Assembly: GCA_025506515.1 (NCBI GenBank) | Contig: CM046451.1 | Location: 42,799,701-42,863,700, forward strand | From: Flaveria trinervia | Lineage: Eukaryota > Streptophyta > Magnoliopsida > Asterales > Asteraceae | Direction: 5' to 3' | DNA length: 64,000 nt | In this document: one piece after another, positions 1 through 9,446 of the stretch | How positions within the stretch are numbered: the first letter of the stretch is position 1 | Layout: the number at the start of each line of letters is the position of its first letter | Position numbers and translations under genes: made by a program | The notes under the pieces: generated by a model | What the model was told of the DNA's origin: nothing | What the model saw: the letters and a program-made list of their open reading frames with translations, nothing else | Database searches by the model: none

Positions 1-349
1 TGCTTCTCAACCTCTCTCTAGCCAGAGCTTGGAAGCTACACCAAGCAATGAAGGCCAAAGCACTCTCCACCCTAAGTCACAAAGGTCTGTGAGTGACAAA
101 GGAAAAGAAAGATGACTTCTGAGGAGATTGAGGAGAAGAGAGTGGAAAAGGAAGCTAAGGGGAGAAAGTTCCTCTTCTGAGTGTGCAAGACCTATGGAAA
201 CTGCAATCAGGGTTGCCCCAGACCAAATGCTCAGGATGATGAGTGGAGGGCAGTCAGAATTAGTTACTTGCCATCCAGTAACTATGACATTGATAATGTC
301 ATCTCTCTCCCCTTAGAGGAGTTGAATGAACGGTTGACATGAAAGGTTA
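1..349 (+). pseudogene. F 3' ORF fragment, left part
   Basis: Short open segments in changing frames carry low-complexity Ser/Gln-rich and Glu/Lys-rich sequence. One reads TSEEIEEKRVEKEAKG from the ATG at 112. Another runs to about 345 and contains DNVISLPLEELNERL. Across the E insertion this continues into a Glu/Lys-rich coiled-coil-like stretch at 20498-20580. Composition and position before a polypurine tract and LTR match the coiled-coil middle of the 3' ORFs of E and C. There are several stops and at least one frameshift. I infer this is the downstream ORF of element F and cannot name a function. Confidence 0.5.
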
Positions 350-967
350 TGTTGGACCAAAAGAAGTAATGAGTCAGATCAGAAAAACCTTTAAGTCCCA
401 CAGACATCAAAACAACTGAAGAAATCTACAACAGCTGAAGACAAAGTCTGAAGACAACTACTGAAGACAAAGTCTGAAGACAAAGTCTCAAGACAACTGC
501 TAAAGACAAAGTCTGAAGACACAGCTGAAGACAAAGTCTGAAGACAACTGCTGAAGACAAAGTCTAAAGATCAAGTTCTCAGAAGTTGTCATAACAGCTG
601 AAGTAGTTCTCTTCAGTAGTTGTGATGGTTTTCATTTTAGTAGTTTGTAATTAGTAGTTTTTATATTATGTAAAACATCTGAAGTTCTTACACTTCAAAC
701 GTTATAACTTCAGTAGTTGTAATGTTACTTTTAGTGAATGTGTCCTCAGTTGTTGTGGACATCTTAGTAGTTTAGTTTACTTTCAGTTGTTCGTATAAAT
801 CACTTAGATGTCACTATCAAGTGACGTCAGTTGGTGTCCACATTCCTTATAAAAGAATGTTGACCTAATTTCCCCGTATGGGAAGCTCGTGCATGAATGA
901 AACATTCTTTTTGTAGAAACTCTCTCTCTATAACCATTACTGTTTGATTGAATATTCATATTATTCT
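350..967 (+). repeat. E 5' LTR, left piece
   Basis: It matches 19756-20492 from TGTTGGACCAAAAGAA onward. It holds a tandem array at about 425-575 built on a GACAAAGTCTGAAGACAACT-like unit, then scattered CTTCAGTAGTTGT motifs, then a TATA box at 848. It stops at 967, where A entered. The LTR resumes at 9130. The array has fewer units than in the 3' LTR. Confidence 0.93.
848..855 (+). promoter_or_regulatory. TATA box of E 5' LTR
   Basis: TATAAAAG lies in a conserved CCTTATAAAAG context, also present in the 3' LTR at 20292. It is just downstream of the CTGAAGAC array, as expected for the U3 promoter. The interruption by A about 110 bp downstream probably cuts the normal transcript of E. Confidence 0.7.
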
Positions 968-1878
968 TGAAAGATTTGATCTGCCCAAGATGCATATTAG
1001 TTGATGTGGCTAGTGTGATATGATCCAAGTCGGGTCATACCCAATAACAAGCTAAACAACACCTATAAATATTTACGTTGATAAGTTCATGCATATAAAT
1101 ATTGACAACAATTTAGAAAAGGTGGGTTTTCTAAATACATTGCTTTTGAAAATGAACATCATTATGTGGATAATAGTTCATGAGGTATTATTTGTTTCAT
1201 TATTTAAGATTGTTAAATAATAACATTTAAAAGGGTGCTATGTTTATAAAGTTTAAATTGGTTTCAACTTTATAAAATAAGAGATTTAAGTGTGTTTATA
1301 ATAAAAAGGAGGCAAATGGATTTTAAAATGTTTTTGGACATTTTCGGCCGCCCAAGGGGCATAAATGTCCCACCTCCTTTTGTCTTGATGGTTGCAAGAC
1401 TTAAACACACACACACTCTCCAATCTTGCTCTCTCTCTCTCTTGCATGCAAAGGCAAAAATCTTCTCTATTCTAAGTCTCAAAAATCGGTTTTTGGAGCT
1501 TGAACAAGGAAGGAAGATTCAGCAACTACCAAGTTCTAGTTGCTGAAATTTGGTGTTGAGAAACCTAGCATTCCAAAGGGGTTTGTTGGTGGCTTGGGGT
1601 ATCACTTTCTTGAGGTCTTCTTGGTTGAAGATTCGGCCATAATATTCATCCTTTGCACCCTCTCAATCTCGGTTTCTAGCAGCATAAATGGTTGTCTTCT
1701 TAACCTCCTTTGGTTGTCCTATTTTATATGCATTTCGTATTTGGATTCATGGTTTGGGTTTAGCTTTTCAAATGGGTTTGATAATCTATATATTAACAAG
1801 ATTTTAAACTCTTAATCCGCTGCGTTTTTCATATACATTGGCTTATATGGACTTTGATAATCTTGTTAAACCCCTTCA
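968..1878 (+). repeat. A 5' LTR
   Basis: It is nearly identical to 8214-9129. It starts with TG, ends with CA and is followed by a PBS. A block beginning GATCCAAGTCGGG (about 1022) is conserved in the LTRs of B. It contains a TATAAATA at 1064, a perfect inverted repeat at 1111-1136, and a CA/CT-rich stretch at 1403-1445. Small ORFs inside (for example 1292-1546) are duplicated in the other LTR and are not genes. Confidence 0.95.
1111..1136. repeat. Perfect LTR hairpin, A 5' LTR
   Basis: ATTTAGAAAA, a 6-base loop and TTTTCTAAAT form a perfect 10-bp stem. The same stem occurs in the A 3' LTR (8361-8386) and, with a 4-base loop, in both LTRs of B (35717-35740 and 42887-42910). Confidence 0.75.
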
Positions 1879-1879
1879 A

Positions 1880-1893
1880 TGGCATCAAGAGCC
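1880..1893 (+). promoter_or_regulatory. Primer binding site of A
   Basis: TGGCATCAAGAGCC starts one base after the LTR and resembles the usual plant copia PBS TGGTATCAGAGC, complementary to initiator methionine tRNA. It has small differences. Confidence 0.8.
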
Positions 1894-3457
1894 ACTTATA
1901 CGAATGCATACATGTATATGACACTCTTGTTCACGGTTTTGTGGTGTATAACACCATATGGCCGAGAGTTTTGTGGGCTGGATTGGTCCCCTTTTCAGAT
2001 TTTAAAGATACTATTTTATATGCATGATTAGGATCTTTAAAATTTGGGTAATGGTTGTTTGTTTGTTTGAACCAAACCCATTTGTTCTTGGTTTATGTGG
2101 CCAAGAATATGGGTTGAAAAGGGGCTGCCATATCGTTTGTTATGTGCATATTTGGATGTGTATATGGATGTTCATAACCTAGCCAATACCTTGTATTTGG
2201 ATGTGTTTTGTGTTGTGATGTTGTTTGATTATTCATTGGGTTGCATAATTATTTATTTGGGTTTGTAATCTACTTATTATTTATGTTGGTTTGTAATATA
2301 AGTAGATTAGTTATATTTCTTTTACTAGTAAAAATGTATTAGGATATATTTGTAAAAGGAGTTCACGAAGACTTCGATTTTGGTTTGGGCCATTTTAGGC
2401 CCAAATGGGCCTCATAGCCCAAGATTGGTTTTAAGCCCAATAACCATAGCCCAAAGAATGAAGGCCCAAGAAAGCTAGGAGCTGAAGTTGGAGCCCAAAA
2501 GAAAGCCCAAATAAAACAAATCGATGACAACACAAAATGGACACTTGATGCATTAGGATGCGGGATCAAGTGGGAGCACACCATCTCAATGCCTTGTTGT
2601 CATGTTTATGCCTTATTATTAACCCTCTTGGCACACTTGTTTTGGCCAACAAGTGTTGCCAAATCAATTGGCTATGGTTATGGACTTGTGGTTGTTTTAT
2701 CAAGCATGTATGGTTGATTTATGTTCTACTTATCTTAATATGGAATTGGATAGTTTACACTCGAAATCTACCACACGCATAAAATTGGTTCCTTAGAATC
2801 AATAAGTGATAAAATGGGTTTTTACCAAGGTTATTGATTTCATAATTAAATGAGCCATTAAAAGGAATTTTGAAATAAGTTTTCAAATTAACTACCATGT
2901 ATTTGAATGCATACAATGCAAGATATAAGAATTGTTTTCCAATTAGAATTTAGTGAAACTAATCCCTTTTACAAGTCAAACACCATCCTATTAACAACAC
3001 TCGAATCATTTAAGAATTTAATATGGGATAAAGGTCACCTAACCACATTAAGGAACTTATGGTTTTGAGGTGGGTTTGCCATATTTATGGAATAAAGGTC
3101 ACCTAACCACTAATATTAGCAAATCCGCACGTGTGTCTAAGTAGGACGACTTAATTTGGAAATCATGCATTAGGATCACCGAAGCATGACGTACAAAGGG
3201 TGTTGATGGGATAAACATGCCTAACAAACATAAGATGTTTAACCGATCCCATACACTAGAAATTGTAATAGGTTACAATTGTCAAACGTTGACTACCTTG
3301 TTAATTAAATAAAGGGATAAAGGTCACCTAACCAATATTTGAATATAACGTTGGATTCTAAAATTTTGACTATTAATTGTCTATGAGACAAAAAGGGTTA
3401 ATAATCAAAATCCATTGATATTAAAAGTACTAAAAATTTAACATTGTAATATTGTAG
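1894..3457 (+). other. A leader between PBS and gag
   Basis: No gene is seen. The stretch has a run of GCCCAA/GGCCCA words at about 2385-2505. A motif close to GGGATAAAGGTCACCTAACC occurs three times (3025-3045, 3089-3110, 3314-3334). The leader of B has three copies of the same motif. The repetition suggests a structural or packaging role, but this is inference. Confidence 0.7.
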
Positions 3458-4387
3458 ATGGCTAACAACAACAACGCAATCCCGACCGTCCATAACCTAT
3501 CACTAAGGACCATCCTTGAAAGGAACGTCTAAACCATGGGAACTTCATGGATTGGTACCGAAATTGAGAATAGTTCTCAAACAAGAAAAGAAGTCCTATG
3601 TATTAGACGATCCCATTCCTGATCAACCCGATGAAAATGATGTTGAGGCCTTTGCCGAATGGTCAAGTACACCGAAGACTCTATGCAAGTCTCATGTCTC
3701 ATGCTGGCGAGTATGATACCCGATTTGCAAAGACTTTGAGAACCACAATGCCTATGACATGATCACCCAGTTGAAGGAAATGTTCCAACAACAATCAAGG
3801 GTGGAGCACTTCAAAACCGTTCGGGCACTTCATGCATGTCGAATGGACGAGACCCAATCGGTATCATCCTACGTTCTTAAGATGAAGAGCCACATTGATC
3901 GCCTTGAAAGGCTTAACTGTTGTGTGTCCAACGAGTTGGCAACGGATTTGATCCTCAACTCCCTATCCAAGAAGTTTGATAGCTTCGTTATGAACTATAA
4001 CATGAATGGATGGGACAAGAGCATTGGTGAGCTTCACTCAATGCTCAAAACGGCCGAGGCAAGCATGGGTAGAAAGGTTCTACCGGTCCTTACAATCAAT
4101 GAAGGTGGTAGTAGGAAAAGGCACCTCCCCGACCCTAGGGCAAATGTTGCCAAAGGGAAGGGACACGTCAAAGGAAAGGGTAAGGCAAAATTGCAGCCGC
4201 CGAAACCGAAAGAAAAGAAGCAAAAGGTTGCTCAAGATGACCCGTGTTTTGAGTGTGGTGAAGTAGGCCATTGGAAATGCAATTGTCCGGTCTATCTCAA
4301 AGCGTTGAGATCGAAGTGGGACGCGGGGCAAACTTCAGGTACAATGTTTATGATACATGTTGAGCTTAATGTTATTTCTTCTAACAC
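3458..4387 (+). pseudogene. A gag (nucleocapsid) pseudogene
   Basis: The capsid-like polyprotein starts at ATG 3458 (MANNNNAIPT) and would be about 310 residues. It is broken near 3530 and again near 3700. The uninterrupted part 3759-4397 holds the capsid helices (MITQLKEMFQQQ, HIDRLERLN), a basic Gly-Lys stretch (GKGHVKGKGKAK) and one CCHC knuckle, CFECGEVGHWKCNC, all four ligands present. Gag binds and packages the element RNA. The same protein is encoded on the minus strand at 39790-40672 in B, where the frame is better kept. A 1-base shift separates gag from the protease frame, whereas the family normally has one gag-pol frame. Confidence 0.9.
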
Positions 4388-5630
4388 ATGGTATTAGATA
4401 CTGGATGTGGAACTCATATTTGCAACTTGTTGCAGGGGTTCAAAACAAGTGAACATTATGCAAAAGGGGAAATAAGTCTCTTTATGGGCAATGGTGCAAA
4501 GGTTCACGTGGAAGCCCAAGGAGACTACATTTTGAAGCTTCCAAGTGGGTTGGAAGTCATTTTGAAGAATGTATTGTATGCTCCTAGCTTGACTAGGAAC
4601 ATTATTTCTGTTTCCCGTTTAAGACAATATGATTTTGATTTCAAGTTTGTTGACAATGATATTCATGTTTCCTTAAATCATGTGTTTTATTTTAAAGCTA
4701 TACCTTGTAATGGTATTTATGAATTGGTTCATGATAACACAACCTATGATAGCTCTATGTACCAAGCAACCACCAAAGACTCAAACCTAATTTGAGTGAT
4801 TCCTATCTTTGGCATTGTCGCCTTGGTCACATAAACAAAAATCGTATAGAAAAACTTCAAAAGAATGGTCTTTTGAAAACCAATGGAAATGATTCATTTG
4901 GTTTATGAGAGTCTTGTTTACAAGGTATAATGACAAAGGCCCCTTTTAGTGGGACTAATGAAAGGGCAAAAGATTTATTAGGGATCATACATTCCGATGT
5001 ATGTGGACCTTTTAAACCAACAACTACGAATGGTGAAAGATACTTCATTACCTTACCGATGACTATAGTCGATATGGGTATGTGTACTTGTTAAGACACA
5101 AACATGAATGTTTTGAAATGTTCAAAATCTTCAAGAATGAAGTAGAAAATCAACTCAACAAAACGGTCAAGATTCTTCGTACAGATAGAGGAGGTGAATA
5201 CCTTAGTAGTGAATTTTAAGAATATCTTAGAAGTTGTGGGATTGTCTCACAACTTACTCCACCTGGGACACCACAACATAATGGTGTGTCTGAGAGGAGG
5301 AATCAGACTCTATTGGATATGGTTCGATCTATGATGGCTAGAAGTACGCTACCTCTATCATTTTGGGGTTACGCATTGCTCTCCGCGGCCCGTATTTTAA
5401 ATATGGCCCCAACCAAGAAAGTGGAAAGGACACCTTTCAAAGTATGCATGGAAGGTTCCATCACTGTCATATTTAAAGTTTGGGGGTGTGATGCTTATCC
5501 TAAGCAATACACTCAAAACAACTGGAAGCCCGATCCACAAAGTGTGTCTTCATTGGATATCCTAGAGATTGTATTGGATATTATTTCTATGATCCGACAG
5601 AACAGAAAGTGTTTATTGCTCGAAAGGTAG
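4388..5630 (+). pseudogene. A pol: protease and integrase
   Basis: The frame opens with VLDTGCGTHICNLLQGF. DTG is the catalytic triad of the aspartic protease. The GAG-pre-integrase zinc region lies around 4800-4920 (LWHCRLGHINK in a broken frame). The integrase core follows with HSDVCGPF near 5000, RTDRGGEY near 5180 and SERRNQTLLDMVRSM from 5286, so D, D and E can be found, but a stop in the second block and frameshifts near 5055 and 5465 break it. Integrase would insert the cDNA into the host genome. The same region in B is intact through the core. Confidence 0.9.
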
Positions 5631-5639
5631 AGTTCTTGG

Positions 5640-7446
5640 AAACTAAGTTTCTTTTGGAAGAAACTAGTGGAAGAGCAGTGGAACTTGAAGAGGTTCAAGA
5701 TTCACAAGGCGATACACAATTGGTTGATACTAACAATCAACATGAGGATGTTGAAAATGATCATATGGATGATCAAGATACACAAGACGTTCGTAGGTCT
5801 GGTAGAATTAGTGTTCCTCCTGAGAGATATGGATTTTTCATGGATGGATGCTATGTGGTAGATTCGGATGAACCAACCACATACCATGATGCAATGTCAA
5901 AACCTAATTTTGACAAATGGCAAGAAGCCATGAACGTTGAGATGCAATCCATGTACGATAACCAAGTTTGGGAATTGGTTACACCACCTCTTAAGTCCAA
6001 GGTAGTTGGAAGTAAGTGGGTTTTCAAGAAGAAAACCGATATGCATGGAAACTTGGATACTTATAAAGCTAGACTCGTAGCGAAAGGTTTCACTCAAACT
6101 TAAGGGATTGATTATGATGAAACTTTCTCCCCTGTGGCAATGCTAAAGTCTATTAGGATATTATTTGCCATAGCAGCATATTATGACTATGAGATTTGGC
6201 AAATGGATGTCAAAACTGCTTTCCTAAACGGATATCTTGAGGAAGATGTCCATATGGAACAACCTAAAGGTTTTGTCGATCCAAAACATCCTAACAAGGT
6301 ATGCAAGTAAAGAAATCAATCTACGGATTGAAACAAGCGTCAAGAAGTTGGAATCACCGTTTTGATGATGAAGTAAAGAAATTTGGCTTCATCAAAAACG
6401 CTGATGAAGCTTGTGTTATAAGAAAGCTAGTGGGAGCATTATTACTTTTCTTGTATTATATGTCGATGACATTCTACTTTTTGGAACGACATTCCAACCT
6501 TGGAAGGTGTAAAAACCTGGCTTGGAAGCTGTTTTTCCATTAAGGATCTAGGTGAAGCCACCTATATTTTGGGAATAAAGATCTATAGGGATAGATCAAG
6601 GCGGTTGATAGGTTTAAACCAAAGTGCATACATTGAAAAGATCTTGAAGAGGTTCAAGATGGAGAATTCTAAGAAAGGTTTTGTGCCTATTCAAAAGGGG
6701 ACGATATTGAGCTCATCTCAATGCCCCAGTTCAAAGGTTGAACAAGAAAGAATGAATGGAGTCCCATATGCATCTGCTATAGGATCCATCATGTATGCAA
6801 TGATATGTACTAGGCCGGACGTTCATGTGCTCTGAGCATGACAAGTAGATATCAGCAGAATCCTGGTAATAGTCATTGGATGGCTATTAAAAGTATTTGA
6901 AATACCTTAGGAACACTAAGGATATGTTCTTAATATATAGATCTGGTGAGGAGGAGCTCGTTGTAAAGGGTTACACAGATGCGAGTTTCCAAACTGATCG
7001 AGATGATTCTCGATCACAGTCGGGATATGTTTTCATTATGAATGGAGGAGCAGTCTCTTGGAAGAGCTCAAAGCAAGATGTAGTGGCACTATCTACAACA
7101 GAATCAGAATACATTGCCGCTTCATTGGCAGCTCAAGAAGCCGCGTGGCTTAGGAAGTTCATTGCTGATCTAGGGGTAGTTGCTACCATTCAAGACCCCC
7201 TAGAGATCTTTTGTGACAACGAAGGTGCGATTGCTCAAATCAAGGAACCTCGTGCTCATCAAAACTCGGCACATTGAACGGAGATTCAACTACATAAGGA
7301 TGAAGTTGAAAAAGGAAAAATATGTATTCGCAAAGTTCACACCGATCAAAACATCACGGATCCATTCACGAAGCTCCTAGATAGGTCAAAGCATGAAAGT
7401 CATACTTGTGCCTTAGGACTTCGATATTCTAGTGATTGGAATTGAT
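5640..7446 (+). pseudogene. A pol: reverse transcriptase and RNase H
   Basis: The RT begins around 5920 (WQEAMNVEMQSMYDNQVWELV) and continues with KARLVAKGFTQT, then a stop at 6101, QMDVKTAFLNGYLEEDV at about 6200 and KKSIYGLKQASRSWNHRF. The catalytic YVDD is at 6459-6470 but in a frame different from both neighbours because of indels. RNase H runs from about 6960 (YTDASFQTD, SGYVFIMNGGAVSWKS, STTESEYIAAS) to about 7446. One frameshift near 6835 and another near 7275 interrupt it. The active-site motifs survive, but no continuous product can be made. Confidence 0.92.
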
Positions 7447-8213
7447 CAATTTTTGTATTTGGATATTGGAACTTATGCTATTTGCCTCATTCTATGGTTA
7501 TAATTTTCATTTGTCCTTCCATTTTAGCATGTTTAAATCCAAGAATAAGTAAGTTATTCTAAACGTCCGTGGTTGTTCATACTTGTGGGAACAACTATGA
7601 ATATAAGACTATAATGAACTTGGATTGATTGATATTCATAAGGTATGAATATAGAGCAAATCGTTGCTACCAAGGTTCATTGATATCTATTGGATTTAGA
7701 TATTGGACCGACCCGCTCTTAATTAATTCTGCATGGAATCTTTGTGATTATTTATAAGAGATATTGAGTAAAGGCGAATATCATTGTATCCTCAGACCTG
7801 AGATGCATATTGGGTCTTAATATTCATCAAGTATTGTACTTTGACTTAGTTCTTTGCTGTTATGAAAGATTGGCAGTACACAAGGCTGAGTTCAGGCATG
7901 ATATAAGGTGATTGTGAGAGACGTATGTAGTCAAGATAGAATTTGTTCCTCTTATTTGTTGAGAGTTAGATGTCTAAGGCCTGATAAAGTTAAACCCGCG
8001 GAGAATGACAATTCTATGTCTCTGAGATTTAACATGACATCTGTAACAAAAGGAAAAATGATTAATTTACCTAAATCATATTCAAGTAAGGTACTTGAAC
8101 ATGATGATGTTATTGAATGGCACTTAGTCATATACATTAGGGGTAGCAAACCGTTGCTAGTCGTTATTTGCTCCTTGCATCAACCTTCTATGAATCTTGT
8201 GCAAGTGGGAGAT
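7447..8213 (+). other. A 3' untranslated region and polypurine tract
   Basis: No gene is seen; a 102-codon ORF at 7908 has no recognisable features. The end GCAAGTGGGAGAT (8201-8213) is the polypurine tract beside the LTR. Similar sequence, reversed, borders the left LTR of B (35889 onward). Confidence 0.75.
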
Positions 8214-9129
8214 TGAAAGATTTGATCTGCCCAAGATGCATATTAAGTTGATGTGGCTAGTGTGATATGATCCAACTCGGGTCATACCCAATAACAAGCT
8301 AAACAAACACCTATAAATATTTATACGTTGATAAGATCATGCATATAAATATTGACAACAATTTAGAAAAGGTGGGTTTTCTAAATACATTGCTTTTGAA
8401 AATGAACATCATTATGTGGATAATAGTTCATGAGGTATTATTTGTTTCATTATTTAAGATTGTTAAATAATAACATTTAAAAGGGTGCTATGTTTATAAA
8501 GTTTAAATTGGTTTCAACTTTATAAAATAAGATTTATGTGTGTTTATAATAAAAAGGAGGCAAATGGATTTTAAAATGTTTTTGGACATTTTCGGCCGCC
8601 CAAGGGGCATAAATGTCCCACCTCCTTTTGTCTTGATGGTTGCAAGACATAAACACACACACACTCTCCAATCTTGCTCTCTCTCTCTCTCTCTTGCATG
8701 CAAAGGCAAAAATCTTTTCTATTTTAAGTCTCAAAAATCGGTTTTTGGAGCTTGAACAAGGAAGGAAGATTCAGCAACTACCAAGTTCTAGTTGCTGAAA
8801 TTTGGTGTTGAGAAACCTAGCATTCCAAAGGGGTTTGTTGGTGGCTTGGGGTATCACTTTCTTAAGGTCTTCTTGGTTTAAGTTTCGGCCATAATATTCA
8901 TCCTTTGCACCCTCTCAATCTCGGTTTCTAGCAGCATAAAAGGTTGTCTTCTTAACCTCCTTTGGTTGTCCTATTTTATATGCATTTCGTATTTGGATCC
9001 ATGGTTTGGGTTTAGCTTTTCAAATGGGTTTGATAATCTATATATTAACAAGATTTTAAACTCTTAATCCGCTGCGTTTTTAATATATATTGGCTTATAT
9101 GGACTTTTATAATCTTGTAAACCCCTTCA
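8214..9129 (+). repeat. A 3' LTR
   Basis: The 916-bp partner of 968-1878, from TGAAAGATTTG to CCCCTTCA. It differs by scattered substitutions and 1-4 bp indels, for example a longer CT run near 8680. The duplication ATTCT follows. Confidence 0.95.
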
Positions 9130-9215
9130 ATTCTTGCTAGAATTTCGTCTAATTCGTGTGCTATTCCGCTACAAATCCTAATCTAATTGGTCAAACTAGA
9201 TCTCGATTCCTTTCA
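9130..9215 (+). repeat. E 5' LTR, right piece
   Basis: It resumes E's LTR after A: ATTCTTGCTAGAATTTCG to CCTTTCA matches 20407-20492. The first five bases are the duplicated target of A. Confidence 0.93.
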
Positions 9216-9217
9216 AA

Positions 9218-9230
9218 TGGTATCATAGCC
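9218..9230 (+). promoter_or_regulatory. Primer binding site of E
   Basis: TGGTATCATAGCC begins two bases after the LTR end. It is close to the initiator-Met tRNA site TGGTATCAGAGC with one change. Confidence 0.85.
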
Positions 9231-9446
9231 GGTTAATCATTGATCGATTTAACAATTGATCATTGAAACTGTTCTTTTGATATCTATGTTTGATCGGACT
9301 AGCAAATTTGCAAGAATTTGTTATAGAGGTTGCTTTTCTGTTGCTTCTTGTGAATTAATTTGAGATTTTTCTTGTTTTAAACTATGTTGTTGAGTTTTTG
9401 AGTTAGATCTGTTAAGATCTCATTGAACCTGTTTGAACTGGTGAAA

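Larger units (their letters stand above)
968..9129 (+). mobile_element. A: Ty1/copia element inserted in E 5' LTR
   Basis: A complete element beginning TGAAAGATTTG and ending CCCCTTCA, flanked by the 5-bp duplication ATTCT (963-967 and 9130-9134). LTRs are 911 and 916 bp. The order is LTR, PBS, 1.6-kb leader, gag with one CCHC knuckle, protease, integrase, RT, RNase H, 3' untranslated region, polypurine tract and LTR, which is copia order. The polyprotein is broken by several stops and frameshifts. Gag and pol closely resemble those of B, so A and B are one family. A is younger than E because it sits inside E. Confidence 0.95.

Noticed and set aside
1400..1445. CA/CT repeats as regulatory GA-box
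   Set aside because: Short, variable between the two LTRs and common in plant LTRs; not enough support.
1270..1815. Overlapping ORFs on both strands around 1270-1815, repeated near 8503-8755
   Set aside because: They are within the two LTRs of A, differ by frameshifts between copies and have no coding character.
7908..8216. 102-codon ORF downstream of RNase H in A as an extra gene
   Set aside because: No counterpart is readable in the same region of B, it has no domain features and it runs into the polypurine tract.
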